Shown here: piece by piece, positions 37,730-47,510 of the stretch
How the letters are laid out: every line of letters starts with the position of its first letter
How positions within the stretch are numbered: position 1 is the stretch's first letter
Assembly: GCA_958295985.1 (NCBI GenBank)
Contig: OY282432.1
Location: 930,001 to 994,000 of the forward strand
DNA: 64,000 bases
Direction of reading: 5' to 3'
Source: an uncultured Candidatus Binatia bacterium
Lineage (GTDB): Bacteria > Desulfobacterota > Binatia > UBA9968 > JAJDTQ01
Program-made: the position numbers and the translations under genes
The notes under the pieces: generated by a model
Seen by the model: the letters and a program-made list of their open reading frames with translations, nothing else
Told to the model about the DNA's origin: nothing
Database searches by the model: none

Positions 37730-40461
37730 TGGCCCGCCACGTCTACTCGTTCGGCGCGGGCAAGGCCATGGGCCGGGCTTCCATGCGCGAGGTCCTGGGG
37801 GGCAAGGGCGCGGGCCTGCACGAGATGACGCGCATGGGCGTTCCGGTGCCGCCGGGCTTCACCCTCTCCACGGCCGTCTGCACCCATTTCTACCAAGATC
37901 AAGGGAGTTACCCCGAGGGTCTGGAGCGGGAAGTCGCCCGGGCCATGACGCGGGTGGAGAAGATCATGGGCCGCCGTTTCGGCGACGGCGCCAACCCCCT
38001 GCTGGTGTCGGTCCGTTCGGGCGCGCGGGAATCCATGCCCGGGATGATGGACACGGTGTTGAACCTCGGCCTCACCGACCGGACCGTGGAGGGCATGATC
38101 CGGCGCACCGGCAACCCGCGGTTCGTGTACGATTCCTACCGCCGCTTCGTGCAGATGTACGGCGACGTGGTGTTGGGCATGAAGCCGGACAAGGCCGATG
38201 CCCACGACGTGTTCGAGACGCTGCTGGAGCGCAAGAAGCGCGCCCGGGGCGTTACGGACGACACCGGGCTGACGGCCGAGGACCTCCGGGACCTAGTGGG
38301 CCAGTTCAAGGATGAAATACGGCGCCAGCGGGGCGTTCCGTTTCCCGAGGATCCGGTGGAGCAGCTCTGGGGCGCCATCGGCGCGGTGTTCGGGTCGTGG
38401 AACAACGACCGCGCCGTGGCCTATCGGAAAATGTACGGCATCCCGGACAGTTGGGGGACCGCGGTCAACGTGCAGACCATGGTGTTCGGCAACATGGGCG
38501 ACACTTCCGGCACCGGCGTCGCCTTCACCCGGGACCCGGCGTCGGGAGAGCGGCGGTTCTACGGCGAGTTTCTGATGAACGCCCAGGGCGAGGACGTGGT
38601 GGCGGGAATCCGTACGCCGCAGCCCATCAGCGCGCTGGCCGGGGTCCAGCGCAAGGCGTACCGCGAGTTGCAGCGCATCGGACGCATCCTCGAGGAACGC
38701 TACCGCGACATGCAGGACATGGAGTTCACCCTCGAGGATGGCAGGCTCTGGGTGCTGCAGACCCGGACCGGCAAGCGGACCGGATTTGCCGCGGTGCGCA
38801 TTGCCGTGGATATGGCCGAGGCCGGCGTCATCTCCAGGGAAGAGGCGTTGCAGCGCATCGAGCCCGACCATCTCAGCCAAGTCCTGCGCCCGGTCTTCGA
38901 CCAGACGGCAAAGGCGGCGGCGCAAGCGGAGGGCCGGGTGCTGGCCCGGGGACTGCCCGCGGGGCCGGGCGCGGCCACGGGAAGGGTCGTGTTTCACGCC
39001 GCGGACGCGGAGGAACGGCGCAAGCGGGGGGACCGCGTCATCCTGTGCCGGGTGGAGACCAGCCCGGAAGACATCCGCGGCATCGAGGCGGCCCAGGGCA
39101 TCCTCACGGCTCGTGGCGGCATGACCTCCCACGCGGCGCTGGTGGCGCGGCAGCTCGGCACGGTGTGCGTGGTGGGCTGCGAAGCGCTCTCGGTGGACTA
39201 TCGCGCCGGCGAAGCCCGCATCGGCAGCGCCGTGCTCAAGGAAGGGGACTGGCTGTCCCTGGACGGCAGCACCGGAGAAGTGATTCGGGGCCAGCTCCTG
39301 ACCCACCCTTCGGACGTGCTGCGGGTGCTGCTGGACCGGAACCGGAAAGCTGCGGGCTCGCCCACCTACCGGCGCTTTGCCAAGCTCATGCGCTGGGTGG
39401 ACGAGACTCGCCGGCTCGGGGTCAAGACCAATGCCGACCTACCGGAGCAGGCTCGCATCAGCCGGGACTTCGGCGCCCAGGGCATCGGCTTGTGCCGCAC
39501 CGAGCACATGTTCTTTCAGGAGGAGCGCATCCACGCCGTCCGCGAGATGATCCTGGCCGACGATGAGGAGGGACGGCGCAAGGCCCTGGCCAAGCTGCTG
39601 CCCATGCAGCAGGGCGATTTCAAGGCGATCCTGGGCATCATGGACAAGCTGCCCGTGACCATCCGGCTGTTGGACCCGCCCCTGCACGAGTTCCTGCCAC
39701 AGACCGACGCCGACATCGCGAGCATGGCCAAGGTCCTCTCCATCAGCCCGAAGACCGTGTGCGAGAAGGTGGAGGCGCTCAAGGAGTTCAACCCCATGCT
39801 CGGGCACCGCGGCTGCCGGCTCGCCATCTCGTTCCCGGAAATCACGGAAATGCAGACCCAGGCCATCTTTCAGGCGGCGTGCGAGCTGCGGAGGGAGCGC
39901 AAGGACCCGCGCCCCGAGGTGATGATTCCCCTGGTGGGCAGCCTGGAGGAATTCCGCGCCCAGCGCGAGGTCGTGCAGCGGGTGGCCCGTGATACAATGG
40001 AGCGGTACGGGGTCAAGGTGCGCTACGCCGTGGGCACCATGATCGAGCTGCCCCGGGCCTGTCTGGTAGCCGACCAGATCGCCCGGGAGGCCCAGTTCTT
40101 CTCCTTCGGCACCAATGACCTCACCCAGACCTGCCTCGGCCTGTCCCGGGACGACGCCGGCAGGTTCCTGCCTCGCTACGTGGCCCAGGGCCTCCTGCCC
40201 GAAGACCCGTTCGTAAGCATCGACGAGCCGGGGGTCGGGGCGTTGATGGCGCTGGGCGTTCAGAAGGGCCGAAGCACCCGCGAGGACCTCGACGTGGGCA
40301 TCTGCGGCGAGCACGGCGGCGACCCCAAGTCGGTGGTCTTCTGCCACGATCTGGGGCTCGACTACGTCAGTTGTTCTCCCTACCGCGTACCCATCGCCAA
40401 GCTGGCCGCGGCCCAGGCGGCCCTCCGAAAGAAGGAGCCGGATCGAGGTCGGCGGCGGTAA
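37729..40461 (+). CDS. ppdK: Pyruvate, phosphate dikinase
   Basis: Interconverts pyruvate, ATP and phosphate with PEP, AMP and pyrophosphate. At 910 residues it is full length. The N-terminal ATP-grasp domain starts VYSFGAGKAMGRASMREVLGGKGAGLHEM. The phosphohistidine domain has GGMTSHAALVARQLGTVCVVGC near residue 463, and the C-terminal PEP barrel has LCRTEHMFF, GTNDLTQTCLGLSRDD and the catalytic cysteine region GICGEHGGDP. The ATG at 37729 overlaps the glyQS stop. A second, decayed fragment of this kind of gene lies at 41745-41839. It complements enolase in PEP metabolism. Confidence 0.97.
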   Translation: MARHVYSFGAGKAMGRASMREVLGGKGAGLHEMTRMGVPVPPGFTLSTAVCTHFYQDQGSYPEGLEREVARAMTRVEKIMGRRFGDGANPLLVSVRSGARESMPGMMDTVLNLGLTDRTVEGMIRRTGNPRFVYDSYRRFVQMYGDVVLGMKPDKADAHDVFETLLERKKRARGVTDDTGLTAEDLRDLVGQFKDEIRRQRGVPFPEDPVEQLWGAIGAVFGSWNNDRAVAYRKMYGIPDSWGTAVNVQTMVFGNMGDTSGTGVAFTRDPASGERRFYGEFLMNAQGEDVVAGIRTPQPISALAGVQRKAYRELQRIGRILEERYRDMQDMEFTLEDGRLWVLQTRTGKRTGFAAVRIAVDMAEAGVISREEALQRIEPDHLSQVLRPVFDQTAKAAAQAEGRVLARGLPAGPGAATGRVVFHAADAEERRKRGDRVILCRVETSPEDIRGIEAAQGILTARGGMTSHAALVARQLGTVCVVGCEALSVDYRAGEARIGSAVLKEGDWLSLDGSTGEVIRGQLLTHPSDVLRVLLDRNRKAAGSPTYRRFAKLMRWVDETRRLGVKTNADLPEQARISRDFGAQGIGLCRTEHMFFQEERIHAVREMILADDEEGRRKALAKLLPMQQGDFKAILGIMDKLPVTIRLLDPPLHEFLPQTDADIASMAKVLSISPKTVCEKVEALKEFNPMLGHRGCRLAISFPEITEMQTQAIFQAACELRRERKDPRPEVMIPLVGSLEEFRAQREVVQRVARDTMERYGVKVRYAVGTMIELPRACLVADQIAREAQFFSFGTNDLTQTCLGLSRDDAGRFLPRYVAQGLLPEDPFVSIDEPGVGALMALGVQKGRSTREDLDVGICGEHGGDPKSVVFCHDLGLDYVSCSPYRVPIAKLAAAQAALRKKEPDRGRRR

Positions 40462-40500
40462 GCGGTGAGCGGTCGTTCCCGGCCCTGACCGACCGGTTTG

Positions 40501-41733
40501 ATGGATGCCCCCGTGGAACCGGAAACCCGGCGCGAGCCGCCTTGGAGGGTCCTGGAAGTCCTGCTGGCGTTCGTGCGACTCGGCCTGACTTCCTTCGGCG
40601 GCCCGGTTGCCCACCTGGGTTATTTCAGGGAAGAGTTCGTTTCCCGCCGGAAGTGGCTGGACGAAGCGGCCTATGCCGACCTGGTGGCCCTTTGCCAGTT
40701 TCTCCCCGGCCCGGCCAGCAGCCAGGTGGGGATTGCCCTGGGTCTCCGTCGGGCCGGGCTGCCCGGCGGGCTGGCCGCCTGGCTGGGTTTTACCACCCCT
40801 TCGGCCGCGGCCCTCATCCTGTTCGCCTACGGGGTAACGCTGCTGGGCGGCGAGGCCGGCGCAGGCTGGCTGGGCGGATTGAAGATTGCGGCGGTGGCGG
40901 TGGTGGCGCTGGCGGTATGGGGCATGGCCGGCAATCTCTGTCCGGACCGTCCGCGGGTCGCGTTGGCCGTGGCCGCCGCCGCTTGCATGCTGGCTTGGCC
41001 CGCGGCCTGGGGGCAGGCCGCGGTCATTGCCGTCGCCGGGATGACCGGCTGGCTTTTCCTGCGGACCGGTCGGGACGGCGTTGCGCCAATGCGGCAGTTC
41101 CCGGTGAGCCGGGGGCTGGCCGTCTTCTGCCTGGTGCTTTTCGGGACGCTCCTGGTGGGGCTGCCGCTGCTGGGGCAGACTCTTGCCCATGAAACGGTCG
41201 GGCCGTTGCAGGTCTTCGACGCCTTCTTCCGGTCCGGCTCCCTGGTCTTTGGCGGCGGCCACGTGGTGCTGCCGCTGCTCCGGGAGCAGGTGGTGCCGCC
41301 GGGGTGGGTGAGCGCCGAGACGTTCGTCGCCGGATACGGCGCGGCCCAGGCTGTTCCCGGCCCGCTGTTCACCTTCTCCGCCTACTTGGGAACTCTCCTC
41401 AACGGCGCGCCAACGGGCTGGGCCGGGGGTCTGTTTGCCCTGGCCGCCATCTTCCTGCCCTCTTTTCTGCTGGTCATCGGGGTCCTGCCCTTCTGGGAGC
41501 GCCTGCGGACTCTGTCCGGCTTTGGCGGCGCCTTGCGCGGCATCAACGCGGCGGTGGTGGGACTCCTGTTGGCCGCGCTCTACGACCCGGTCTGGACCAG
41601 CTCCATACACGGGTCGGAAGACTTCGCCCTGGCGTTGGCGGCCTTCGCCCTGCTCGCCGTCTGGAAGTGGCCGCCCTGGCTGGTGGTGCTGCTCTCGGCC
41701 CTGGGCGGGCAGTCGCTGGCCTTCATCGGTTAG
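40501..41733 (+). CDS. chrA: Chromate transporter ChrA family
   Basis: An inner-membrane protein of 410 residues. ChrA proteins export chromate and related anions. It has two homologous halves, each with a GGP/GG signature: LTSFGGPVAHLGYFREEFV near residue 25 and FGGGHVVLPLLREQVVPPGWV near 247, with matching LPGPASSQVGIALG and VPGPLFTFSAYLG blocks and about ten hydrophobic segments. This is the full-length bidomain type. The ATG at 40501 is used; a TTG at 40498 lies just before. It follows ppdK by 39 bases and could be co-transcribed. The true substrate in this organism is not known. Confidence 0.9.
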   Translation: MDAPVEPETRREPPWRVLEVLLAFVRLGLTSFGGPVAHLGYFREEFVSRRKWLDEAAYADLVALCQFLPGPASSQVGIALGLRRAGLPGGLAAWLGFTTPSAAALILFAYGVTLLGGEAGAGWLGGLKIAAVAVVALAVWGMAGNLCPDRPRVALAVAAAACMLAWPAAWGQAAVIAVAGMTGWLFLRTGRDGVAPMRQFPVSRGLAVFCLVLFGTLLVGLPLLGQTLAHETVGPLQVFDAFFRSGSLVFGGGHVVLPLLREQVVPPGWVSAETFVAGYGAAQAVPGPLFTFSAYLGTLLNGAPTGWAGGLFALAAIFLPSFLLVIGVLPFWERLRTLSGFGGALRGINAAVVGLLLAALYDPVWTSSIHGSEDFALALAAFALLAVWKWPPWLVVLLSALGGQSLAFIG

Positions 41734-41744
41734 CCGTACAGTGA

Positions 41745-41839
41745 TTGGTGGGCAGCCTGAAGGAACTCCGCACCGGCGAGAGATCGTGGAGCGGGTCGCC
41801 CTGGTCGTCATGAAGCGGTACGGGCTCAAGGTGCGTTAC
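41745..41839 (+). pseudogene. Decayed fragment of a second ppdK-like gene
   Basis: This intergenic stretch aligns with 39931-40026 inside ppdK: 95 against 96 bases, with a single-base deletion and about three quarters identity. After frame correction it reads LVGSLKELRTRRE and VMKRYGLKVRY, against LVGSLEEFRAQRE and TMERYGVKVRY in the intact gene. Differences include many conservative changes, so it looks like a diverged paralogue rather than a fresh duplicate. No start or longer remainder is visible. It lies between chrA and pilB. Confidence 0.75.
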
Positions 41840-41992
41840 TCTCCCCTGACCCGGCATGGCCGGAACCAAGATCAGCGCCCTTCGACTTTGCTCTGGGCGG
41901 GTCGTGCCGGTCAGAGACTATAGTTTTCGGCCGTCCGTCCGATTCATCATTCATGGGAGCGCGCCCAACGACGGGTGTGCAGAGGTTTTCTC

Positions 41993-43726
41993 GTGGAACT
42001 GTCTCTTGGAGAGTTGATGGTGCGGGCCGGGGTCGTCACCGGCGAAGAGCGTGACCGGGCCGCGGCGACCCAAAGGCGCACGGGCGTCAACCTGGTGGCG
42101 GCCCTGGTTCAGGACGGCGTCGTGGATGAGGGCCGGGTCATGACGTTTGTGGTCGAGCGGTTCGGGCTGGAAGAGATGAACCTGAGACCGTCCGATGTCG
42201 ACGAGGCCGCGTTGGGTCTCCTGCCCCTGTCGCTGTTGCAGAAACGCCACATGCTCCCGTTCGCCTGCACGGGCTCCGTGCTGGACGTGGCCATGAGCGA
42301 CCCCACGGACCTGACGGCCATCGACGAGGTCCGGTTCATGACCGGGCATGACGTGAGACCCGTGTTGGCGCGCCCGTCCGCCATCCGGCACATCCTCGAT
42401 GATCGTTTCGGTTCCCAGGGCCACGGGGCGGAGTCGCGCAATGAGAGACCGAAGGAGGACTCCGCCAGGGCGGCAGGGACGGCCGTGCGCCCTCCGGCGC
42501 CAGCGGAGCCCGCCGGGGATGCGCCGGTGGTGGCGTTGGTGGATTCGTTGATGAAGGATGCCGTGGCGCGCGGCGCCAGCGATATCCACATCGAGCCGTA
42601 CGAAGAGAGTGTCCGCATCCGCTTCAGGCTCGACGGCATCCTACAGGAGACCATGACCCCGCCGCACGAGATGAAGCAGGCGTTGACCTCCCGCATCAAG
42701 GTGCTGGCGGGCCTCGACATCGCCGAGCACCGTTTGCCACAGGACGGTCGCCTGAAGCTGGCGGCCGCCGGGGGCGAAGTGGACGTGCGGGTGTCCGTAT
42801 TGCCGACGCGTTTCGGGGAGAAGGTGGTGCTGCGGTTGCTGCACCGATCCGACCTGGTGGCCAGCCTCGACAGGTTGGGCCTGGAAGCCCGCGACCGGCA
42901 GCATTTCACCGAGGCCATGGGCAAGCCCTCGGGCATGATCCTGCTCACCGGGCCCACCGGAAGTGGCAAGTCCACCACCCTCTACGGCATGTTGTCGGAG
43001 CTCAACCAGCCCGGGGTGAACATCTCGACGGCCGAAGACCCCGTGGAGTACCACCTCGCGGGCATCAACCAGGTCCAGACCCATGCGGAGATCGGCCTCA
43101 CGTTCGCCGCCTGCCTGCGGGCGTTCCTGCGCCAGGACCCCGATATCCTCATGGTGGGGGAGATCCGTGACGCCGAAACCGCCCGTATCGCCATCAACGC
43201 CGCGCTGACGGGTCATCTGGTGCTGACCACGCTCCATACCAACGATGCGCCTTCCAGCGTCTATCGCCTCATCGACATGGGCGTGGAGCCCTACCTCATC
43301 GCCTCGGCCATTACCATGGTGGCGGCCCAGCGACTGCTGCGCCGGGTGTGCGAGGAGTGCAAGGCTCGGGCGGCGCTGCGGCCGGGCACGTTCACCGCGC
43401 CGCTCCGGCCGGTGGAAGAGGTGCGTGACGTCGAGGGGTATCACGGCGCGGGATGCCCCGAATGCCAGCAATCGGGTTACCGGGGACGCGTGGCCATCTA
43501 TGAGGTCATGACCCTGACCGACGATCTCCGTAGGATGATACTCCGTGGCGGTTCCGCCGGGGAGCTCAAGGCCGCGGCCATGGAGAAGGGCATGCGGACC
43601 CTGCGCCAGGCCGCGGTCGGGAAAGTGCGGCAGGGGCTCACCACCGTCGAGGAGGCGCTGCGGGTAACGGAGCCGGACCCCGCCGGCGCCCGGACCCCTG
43701 CTCCCCAACCATTCATGGCCGGTTGA
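41993..43726 (+). CDS. pilB: Type IV pilus/type II secretion assembly ATPase (PilB/GspE family)
   Basis: It powers pilin polymerisation from the cytosolic side of the inner membrane. About 577 residues: an N-terminal MshEN-like domain (ELSLGELMVRAGVVTGEERDRA...), then the ATPase core with IHIEPYEESVRIRFRLDG, Walker A GPTGSGKST near residue 322, the Asp box AEDPVEYHLAGINQVQ, Walker B DPDILMVGEIRD, and the His box TGHLVLTTLHTN. A tetracysteine zinc motif (CEECKA and CPECQQSG) follows. The start is set at GTG 41993 because AGAGG lies seven bases upstream; an in-frame GTG at 41975 is less supported. pilC follows after four bases. Confidence 0.93.
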   Translation: MELSLGELMVRAGVVTGEERDRAAATQRRTGVNLVAALVQDGVVDEGRVMTFVVERFGLEEMNLRPSDVDEAALGLLPLSLLQKRHMLPFACTGSVLDVAMSDPTDLTAIDEVRFMTGHDVRPVLARPSAIRHILDDRFGSQGHGAESRNERPKEDSARAAGTAVRPPAPAEPAGDAPVVALVDSLMKDAVARGASDIHIEPYEESVRIRFRLDGILQETMTPPHEMKQALTSRIKVLAGLDIAEHRLPQDGRLKLAAAGGEVDVRVSVLPTRFGEKVVLRLLHRSDLVASLDRLGLEARDRQHFTEAMGKPSGMILLTGPTGSGKSTTLYGMLSELNQPGVNISTAEDPVEYHLAGINQVQTHAEIGLTFAACLRAFLRQDPDILMVGEIRDAETARIAINAALTGHLVLTTLHTNDAPSSVYRLIDMGVEPYLIASAITMVAAQRLLRRVCEECKARAALRPGTFTAPLRPVEEVRDVEGYHGAGCPECQQSGYRGRVAIYEVMTLTDDLRRMILRGGSAGELKAAAMEKGMRTLRQAAVGKVRQGLTTVEEALRVTEPDPAGARTPAPQPFMAG

Positions 43727-43730
43727 TCTC

Positions 43731-44951
43731 GTGGCGCTGTACCGGTGGCAGGGCAGGAACCGCGCGGGAAGGCTCCTTCGGGGGGAGATGGAGGCAACGG
43801 ACCGCGCCGAGGTCGTGTCCGAGCTTCGCCGCCAGCGGATCCAGCCGCTGCCGTCAGGCATCCGGGAGAAGGGCGTGGGATGGAGGCGGAAGATCAACAT
43901 TCCGGGCCTCGGGCCCAGGGTCGGCGCCGACGACATCGTCATGCTGACGCGGAACTTCGGGGTGATGATCGAGGCCGGCGTGCCCATCGTCGAATGCCTG
44001 GAGGTGCTCGCCGACCAGACCGAGAACAGTGTTGTCCGGAAGGCGCTTCAGACCGTGCGGTCCGATGTGTCCAATGGGATGACGTTGACCGCGGCCATGT
44101 CCCGGCACCCCAGGTTGTTCGACACCCTGTTCGTCCGCATGGTGGCGGCCGGCGAGCACGGCGGCGTCCTGCCCGAGGTCCTCGCCCGCTTGGCGCTGTT
44201 CATCGAACGGTCCGTCCGGCTCAAGCAGAAGGTCAGGACCGCCATGCTCTATCCCGCCGCCATCGTCATGGTGGCCGCGGTCGTGGTGTCGGTTCTGCTT
44301 CTCCACGTGATCCCCGTGTTCGCCGAAGTCTACCAGGGCATGGGGCAGGCTCTTCCTCCCCTGACGGAACTGACGATCGCGCTGAGTCGCTGGTTGTACG
44401 ATTACTTTCTGTTTCTTCTCCTCGGCCTTTCGGCCATTCCCGCGGCGATTCACCTGGCCTGCCGTACCGACGGGGGCCGGCGGGCGGTCCACGGGTGGTC
44501 GCTGAGGGTGCCGCTGATCGGAGACCTCTTGCGCAAGTCAGCCATTGCGCGTTTCAGCCACAACACCGGGCTTCTGCTCCAGTCCGGCGTCGTGCTGCTG
44601 GACAGTCTGACCGTTACCGCGGGGACCACCGGCAACAAGGTCCTGGAGCAGGCGATACTGGAGACTCGGGACGGGTTGGAGAAGGGGATGACCCTGGCAG
44701 AGCTGCTGGCGACCAGCGGTGTTTTTCCCCCGCTGGTCTGCCACATGGTTGCGGTGGGGGAGGGCATCGGCGCTCTCGACACGATGCTCAACCGTGTGGC
44801 GGCGTTTTACGAAGAGGAGGTGGACCGAGCCGTGGTCCGGCTCACCACGCTGATGGAGCCGGTGCTGATGATCGTTCTGGGCGTCGTGCTCGGCGGCATC
44901 GTCATCTCCATGTATCTGCCGATCTTTCAGATCGGCGGCATGGTGCAATAG
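43731..44951 (+). CDS. pilC: Type IV pilus inner-membrane platform protein (PilC/GspF family)
   Basis: A platform protein of 406 residues on which pilin subunits are assembled. It has two GspF domains, each followed by membrane segments, with the family blocks FGVMIEAGVPIVECLEVLADQTEN (near 75), FLLLGLSAIPAAI (near 225), TGLLLQSGVVLLDSL (near 282) and MEPVLMIVLGVVLGGIVISMYLPIFQ at the end. Its start is four bases after pilB and its stop is ten bases before the pilin gene, so the three genes form a compact operon. No retraction ATPase PilT, secretin or prepilin peptidase is in the window. Confidence 0.93.
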   Translation: MALYRWQGRNRAGRLLRGEMEATDRAEVVSELRRQRIQPLPSGIREKGVGWRRKINIPGLGPRVGADDIVMLTRNFGVMIEAGVPIVECLEVLADQTENSVVRKALQTVRSDVSNGMTLTAAMSRHPRLFDTLFVRMVAAGEHGGVLPEVLARLALFIERSVRLKQKVRTAMLYPAAIVMVAAVVVSVLLLHVIPVFAEVYQGMGQALPPLTELTIALSRWLYDYFLFLLLGLSAIPAAIHLACRTDGGRRAVHGWSLRVPLIGDLLRKSAIARFSHNTGLLLQSGVVLLDSLTVTAGTTGNKVLEQAILETRDGLEKGMTLAELLATSGVFPPLVCHMVAVGEGIGALDTMLNRVAAFYEEEVDRAVVRLTTLMEPVLMIVLGVVLGGIVISMYLPIFQIGGMVQ

Positions 44952-44961
44952 GAGTTTTCGG

Positions 44962-45420
<459 letters not shown>

Positions 45421-46020
45421 TCACGCCTGAACTGTGAGCGCGCACCGTTCCGCCCGGCTCACAACCAGCTCGGCAATCCGTGAGAGCACCTGTTGATCGA
45501 GTCCAGGTTGTATCAGCGCCCTGGCGACTGCCTGTGCCTGGTCCTTCACGGTTTCGCTGATCTCGGTGACCCGACGGCGAACCAGGGGCAGGCCGAGAGT
45601 TGCGCCGGCCGCGAACGCCGCCCAAGCCTTGGCGTCCATTTCGCTGAGCATCGAGCGTCTGCCTACCCTCATGGCGAGTCTGGGTGAGAGTTCAGGGTAG
45701 GCGACCGTGGCCAACAGATCGTAGAGCGGCGCGAGGCGCGGGCCGCCTTCGTCATACAGGATCGAGAAGTTCTTGCCGTGGGCGTCGGCGTTCCCGACGA
45801 GCAGATTGAAGATCACGGCGTCGAGTAGCTTCAGGACATCCACCGCGGGGCGAAGAGCAGTCCGGCGGAGGAGGGCGAAGCAATTCTCCAACGTCGGACC
45901 ACCTTCAGCAGCGTATTTCCGTTCCGGGTTTATTCCCAGCGCCTGGCAGAAATCTTCCTGATGGATGCGGTGTACGTGGCCGTCGGCATCCGTCGAGCGG
46001 TCGTACCGCGTACACCCCAT
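45421..46020 (-). pseudogene. hipA: HipA-type kinase, C-terminal fragment
   Basis: About 199 residues match only the C-terminal part of HipA serine/threonine kinase toxins: HRIHQEDFCQALGINPERKYAAEGGP, then LLDAVIFNLLVGNADAHGKNFSILYDEGG with the catalytic-loop Asp and Asn, APLYDLLATVAYPEL, and the helical tail. HipA is normally 400-440 residues; the N-subdomain 1, Gly-rich loop and activation segment are missing. Upstream, the frame stays open only as a shadow of the zinc-ribbon gene. A HipB antitoxin is absent. It is therefore a truncated, probably inactive toxin, joined eight bases after the zinc-ribbon stop codon. Natural fusion or capture cannot be excluded. Confidence 0.8.
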
Positions 46021-46028
46021 GCTGCCGC

Positions 46029-46265
46029 TTAATCCGACGTCGATTCCGGCGCGGGGGCGGGGGTCGGGAGGGGCTCCTTGTCTTCCTTGATGAAGTCGAA
46101 GAGCATCCGCGGCACGGCGTTGCAACTGATGCAGCGTGGGGTTCCCGGCTGCGTGCCGTCCGGGTAGATCATGTTCTTGAGGTAAAAGGGCTTCTCGGTG
46201 CCGACGTAACCGTCGTAGTAGAACGCCAGTTTGCCGCACTCACTGCATTGCAGGTACTTCGCCAT
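46029..46265 (-). CDS. Small zinc-ribbon protein
   Basis: A protein of 78 residues beginning MAKYLQCSECGKLAFYYDGY. It has two CxxC pairs (CSEC near 7-10 and CISC near 45-48), separated by an aromatic stretch with KPFYLKNMIYPDGTQPG, and an acidic Pro-rich tail. It resembles no named family to me; zinc binding is likely from the pairs. The start is the ATG at 46265. It is 43 bases downstream of the gentisate dioxygenase-like gene on the minus strand and may serve or be co-expressed with it. Confidence 0.65.
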   Translation of the reverse strand: MAKYLQCSECGKLAFYYDGYVGTEKPFYLKNMIYPDGTQPGTPRCISCNAVPRMLFDFIKEDKEPLPTPAPAPESTSD

Positions 46266-46308
46266 ACTTTTGATCTTTCCTTGCTTCGAGGCACCGGGGG
46301 TCGATGTG

Positions 46309-47385
46309 CTATCCTTCGAAGCCGGCGGTAATTTCCTGGTGACCGTCGTTCTCTGTATAGCTTTCCTCGCGGTAGAGGCCAAGCGCCTTCATCACCGGAG
46401 TGTCGTGTATGGCGAACAGGATGGATTCGCCGTCGGTGTCGTTGGCATGCTCGTGCCAGGCCCAGGGCGGCACCACAAAGAAGTCTCCCTGCTCCCAGTC
46501 GAAGCGCTGGCCGTTGATGACCGAGTAGCCCTTTCCGGAAAAGGCCAGATAAACGGAGCTTTGCACTTGCCGGTGAGCTTGCGTGCGGACCCCGGGCCGA
46601 ACCATCTGGATGGTGCAGCTCATGGTGGTCAGCACCGGACCGGCGGTGCTCGGGTTCAGGTACTCGAAGCAGACGTCGTCGTGGAGGCTTGCCGGCCCTT
46701 CGCCGATGCGTTGGAGAGCGTCGTAGGTAGGTTCCCACTTGAAATTCAGCAGTGGCGAGCGGTCTTCCCGCGGGTTCTCCCAAGTGGGGCGAAGGTGTGC
46801 CACGCCGAACTTCCGCTCCGATTCGTTGACGTCCGTGATGGGAAACCGGTGGTCCGGGTACATCTCGAAGAAGGTGGCGTCGAGGTCCCCCACCAGCGGC
46901 AGGTCCAGTCCGTCCATCCAGATCATCGGCTCGTCCGATTCGCAGCCGTGGTCGTGCCAGTCCCAGCTCGGCGTCAGCACCAGATCGCCCCGGCTCATCA
47001 TGCACTTGTCGCCGTTCAGGTTGGTGTAGGTGCGGTCGCCCTCCATGATGAAACGGATGGCCGACGGGGAGTGCCGGTGACAGGGCGCGATCTCTCCGGG
47101 CTTGACGATCTGCACCGCGGCCCAAAGGGTGCGGGTGGCCGCGTGCTTCCCGCCCAGCCCCGGATTGACCAGTCCCAGGACCCGCCGCTCGCCGCCGCGC
47201 TCGATGGGCACGAGATCCCCCGCCCGGTGCGCCAGCCGGCGCAGGTCGGCCCAACGCCACAGATGCGCCTTCACCGGCGTCTGAGGCTCCGCGGGCAGGA
47301 CGTTCCGGGTAATGTTCCACAGCGGCACCAGATGCTTCTGGTCTACTTCCCGGTAGAATGCTTCGGTTTCCGTGCTCGCGTCCAT
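46309..47385 (-). CDS. Bicupin ring-cleavage dioxygenase, gentisate 1,2-dioxygenase-like
   Basis: A protein of 358 residues with two cupin domains. The N-domain has the metal-ligand block CHRHSPSAIRFIMEGD (near residue 100) and DWHDHG about 40 residues later. The C-domain has RTQAHRQVQSSVYLAFSGKGYSVINGQRFDWEQGDFFVVPPWAWHEHAN. This is the gentisate/1-hydroxy-2-naphthoate dioxygenase layout, with an Fe(II) site cutting the aromatic ring next to a carboxylate. The substrate (gentisate, salicylate or hydroxynaphthoate) is not fixed by sequence. It lies in a minus-strand group with the zinc-ribbon gene downstream and the carboxyltransferase gene upstream. Confidence 0.85.
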   Translation of the reverse strand: MDASTETEAFYREVDQKHLVPLWNITRNVLPAEPQTPVKAHLWRWADLRRLAHRAGDLVPIERGGERRVLGLVNPGLGGKHAATRTLWAAVQIVKPGEIAPCHRHSPSAIRFIMEGDRTYTNLNGDKCMMSRGDLVLTPSWDWHDHGCESDEPMIWMDGLDLPLVGDLDATFFEMYPDHRFPITDVNESERKFGVAHLRPTWENPREDRSPLLNFKWEPTYDALQRIGEGPASLHDDVCFEYLNPSTAGPVLTTMSCTIQMVRPGVRTQAHRQVQSSVYLAFSGKGYSVINGQRFDWEQGDFFVVPPWAWHEHANDTDGESILFAIHDTPVMKALGLYREESYTENDGHQEITAGFEG

Positions 47386-47510
47386 GTGGATACCTCCGCC
47401 AGCGGATCACCGGTGCGGGCGCGCGTTGTGTTGGCCGCTGCTCGTCGTCGCGCCTTGCCGGCAACAAAAAGTCCTGCGGATTCTATCACGGTTATCTCTG
47501 GGACAGGACA

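Noticed and set aside
39439-41829. 796-residue minus-strand frame across ppdK and chrA
   Set aside because: It covers two well-supported plus-strand genes and has Gln/His/Arg-rich antisense composition.
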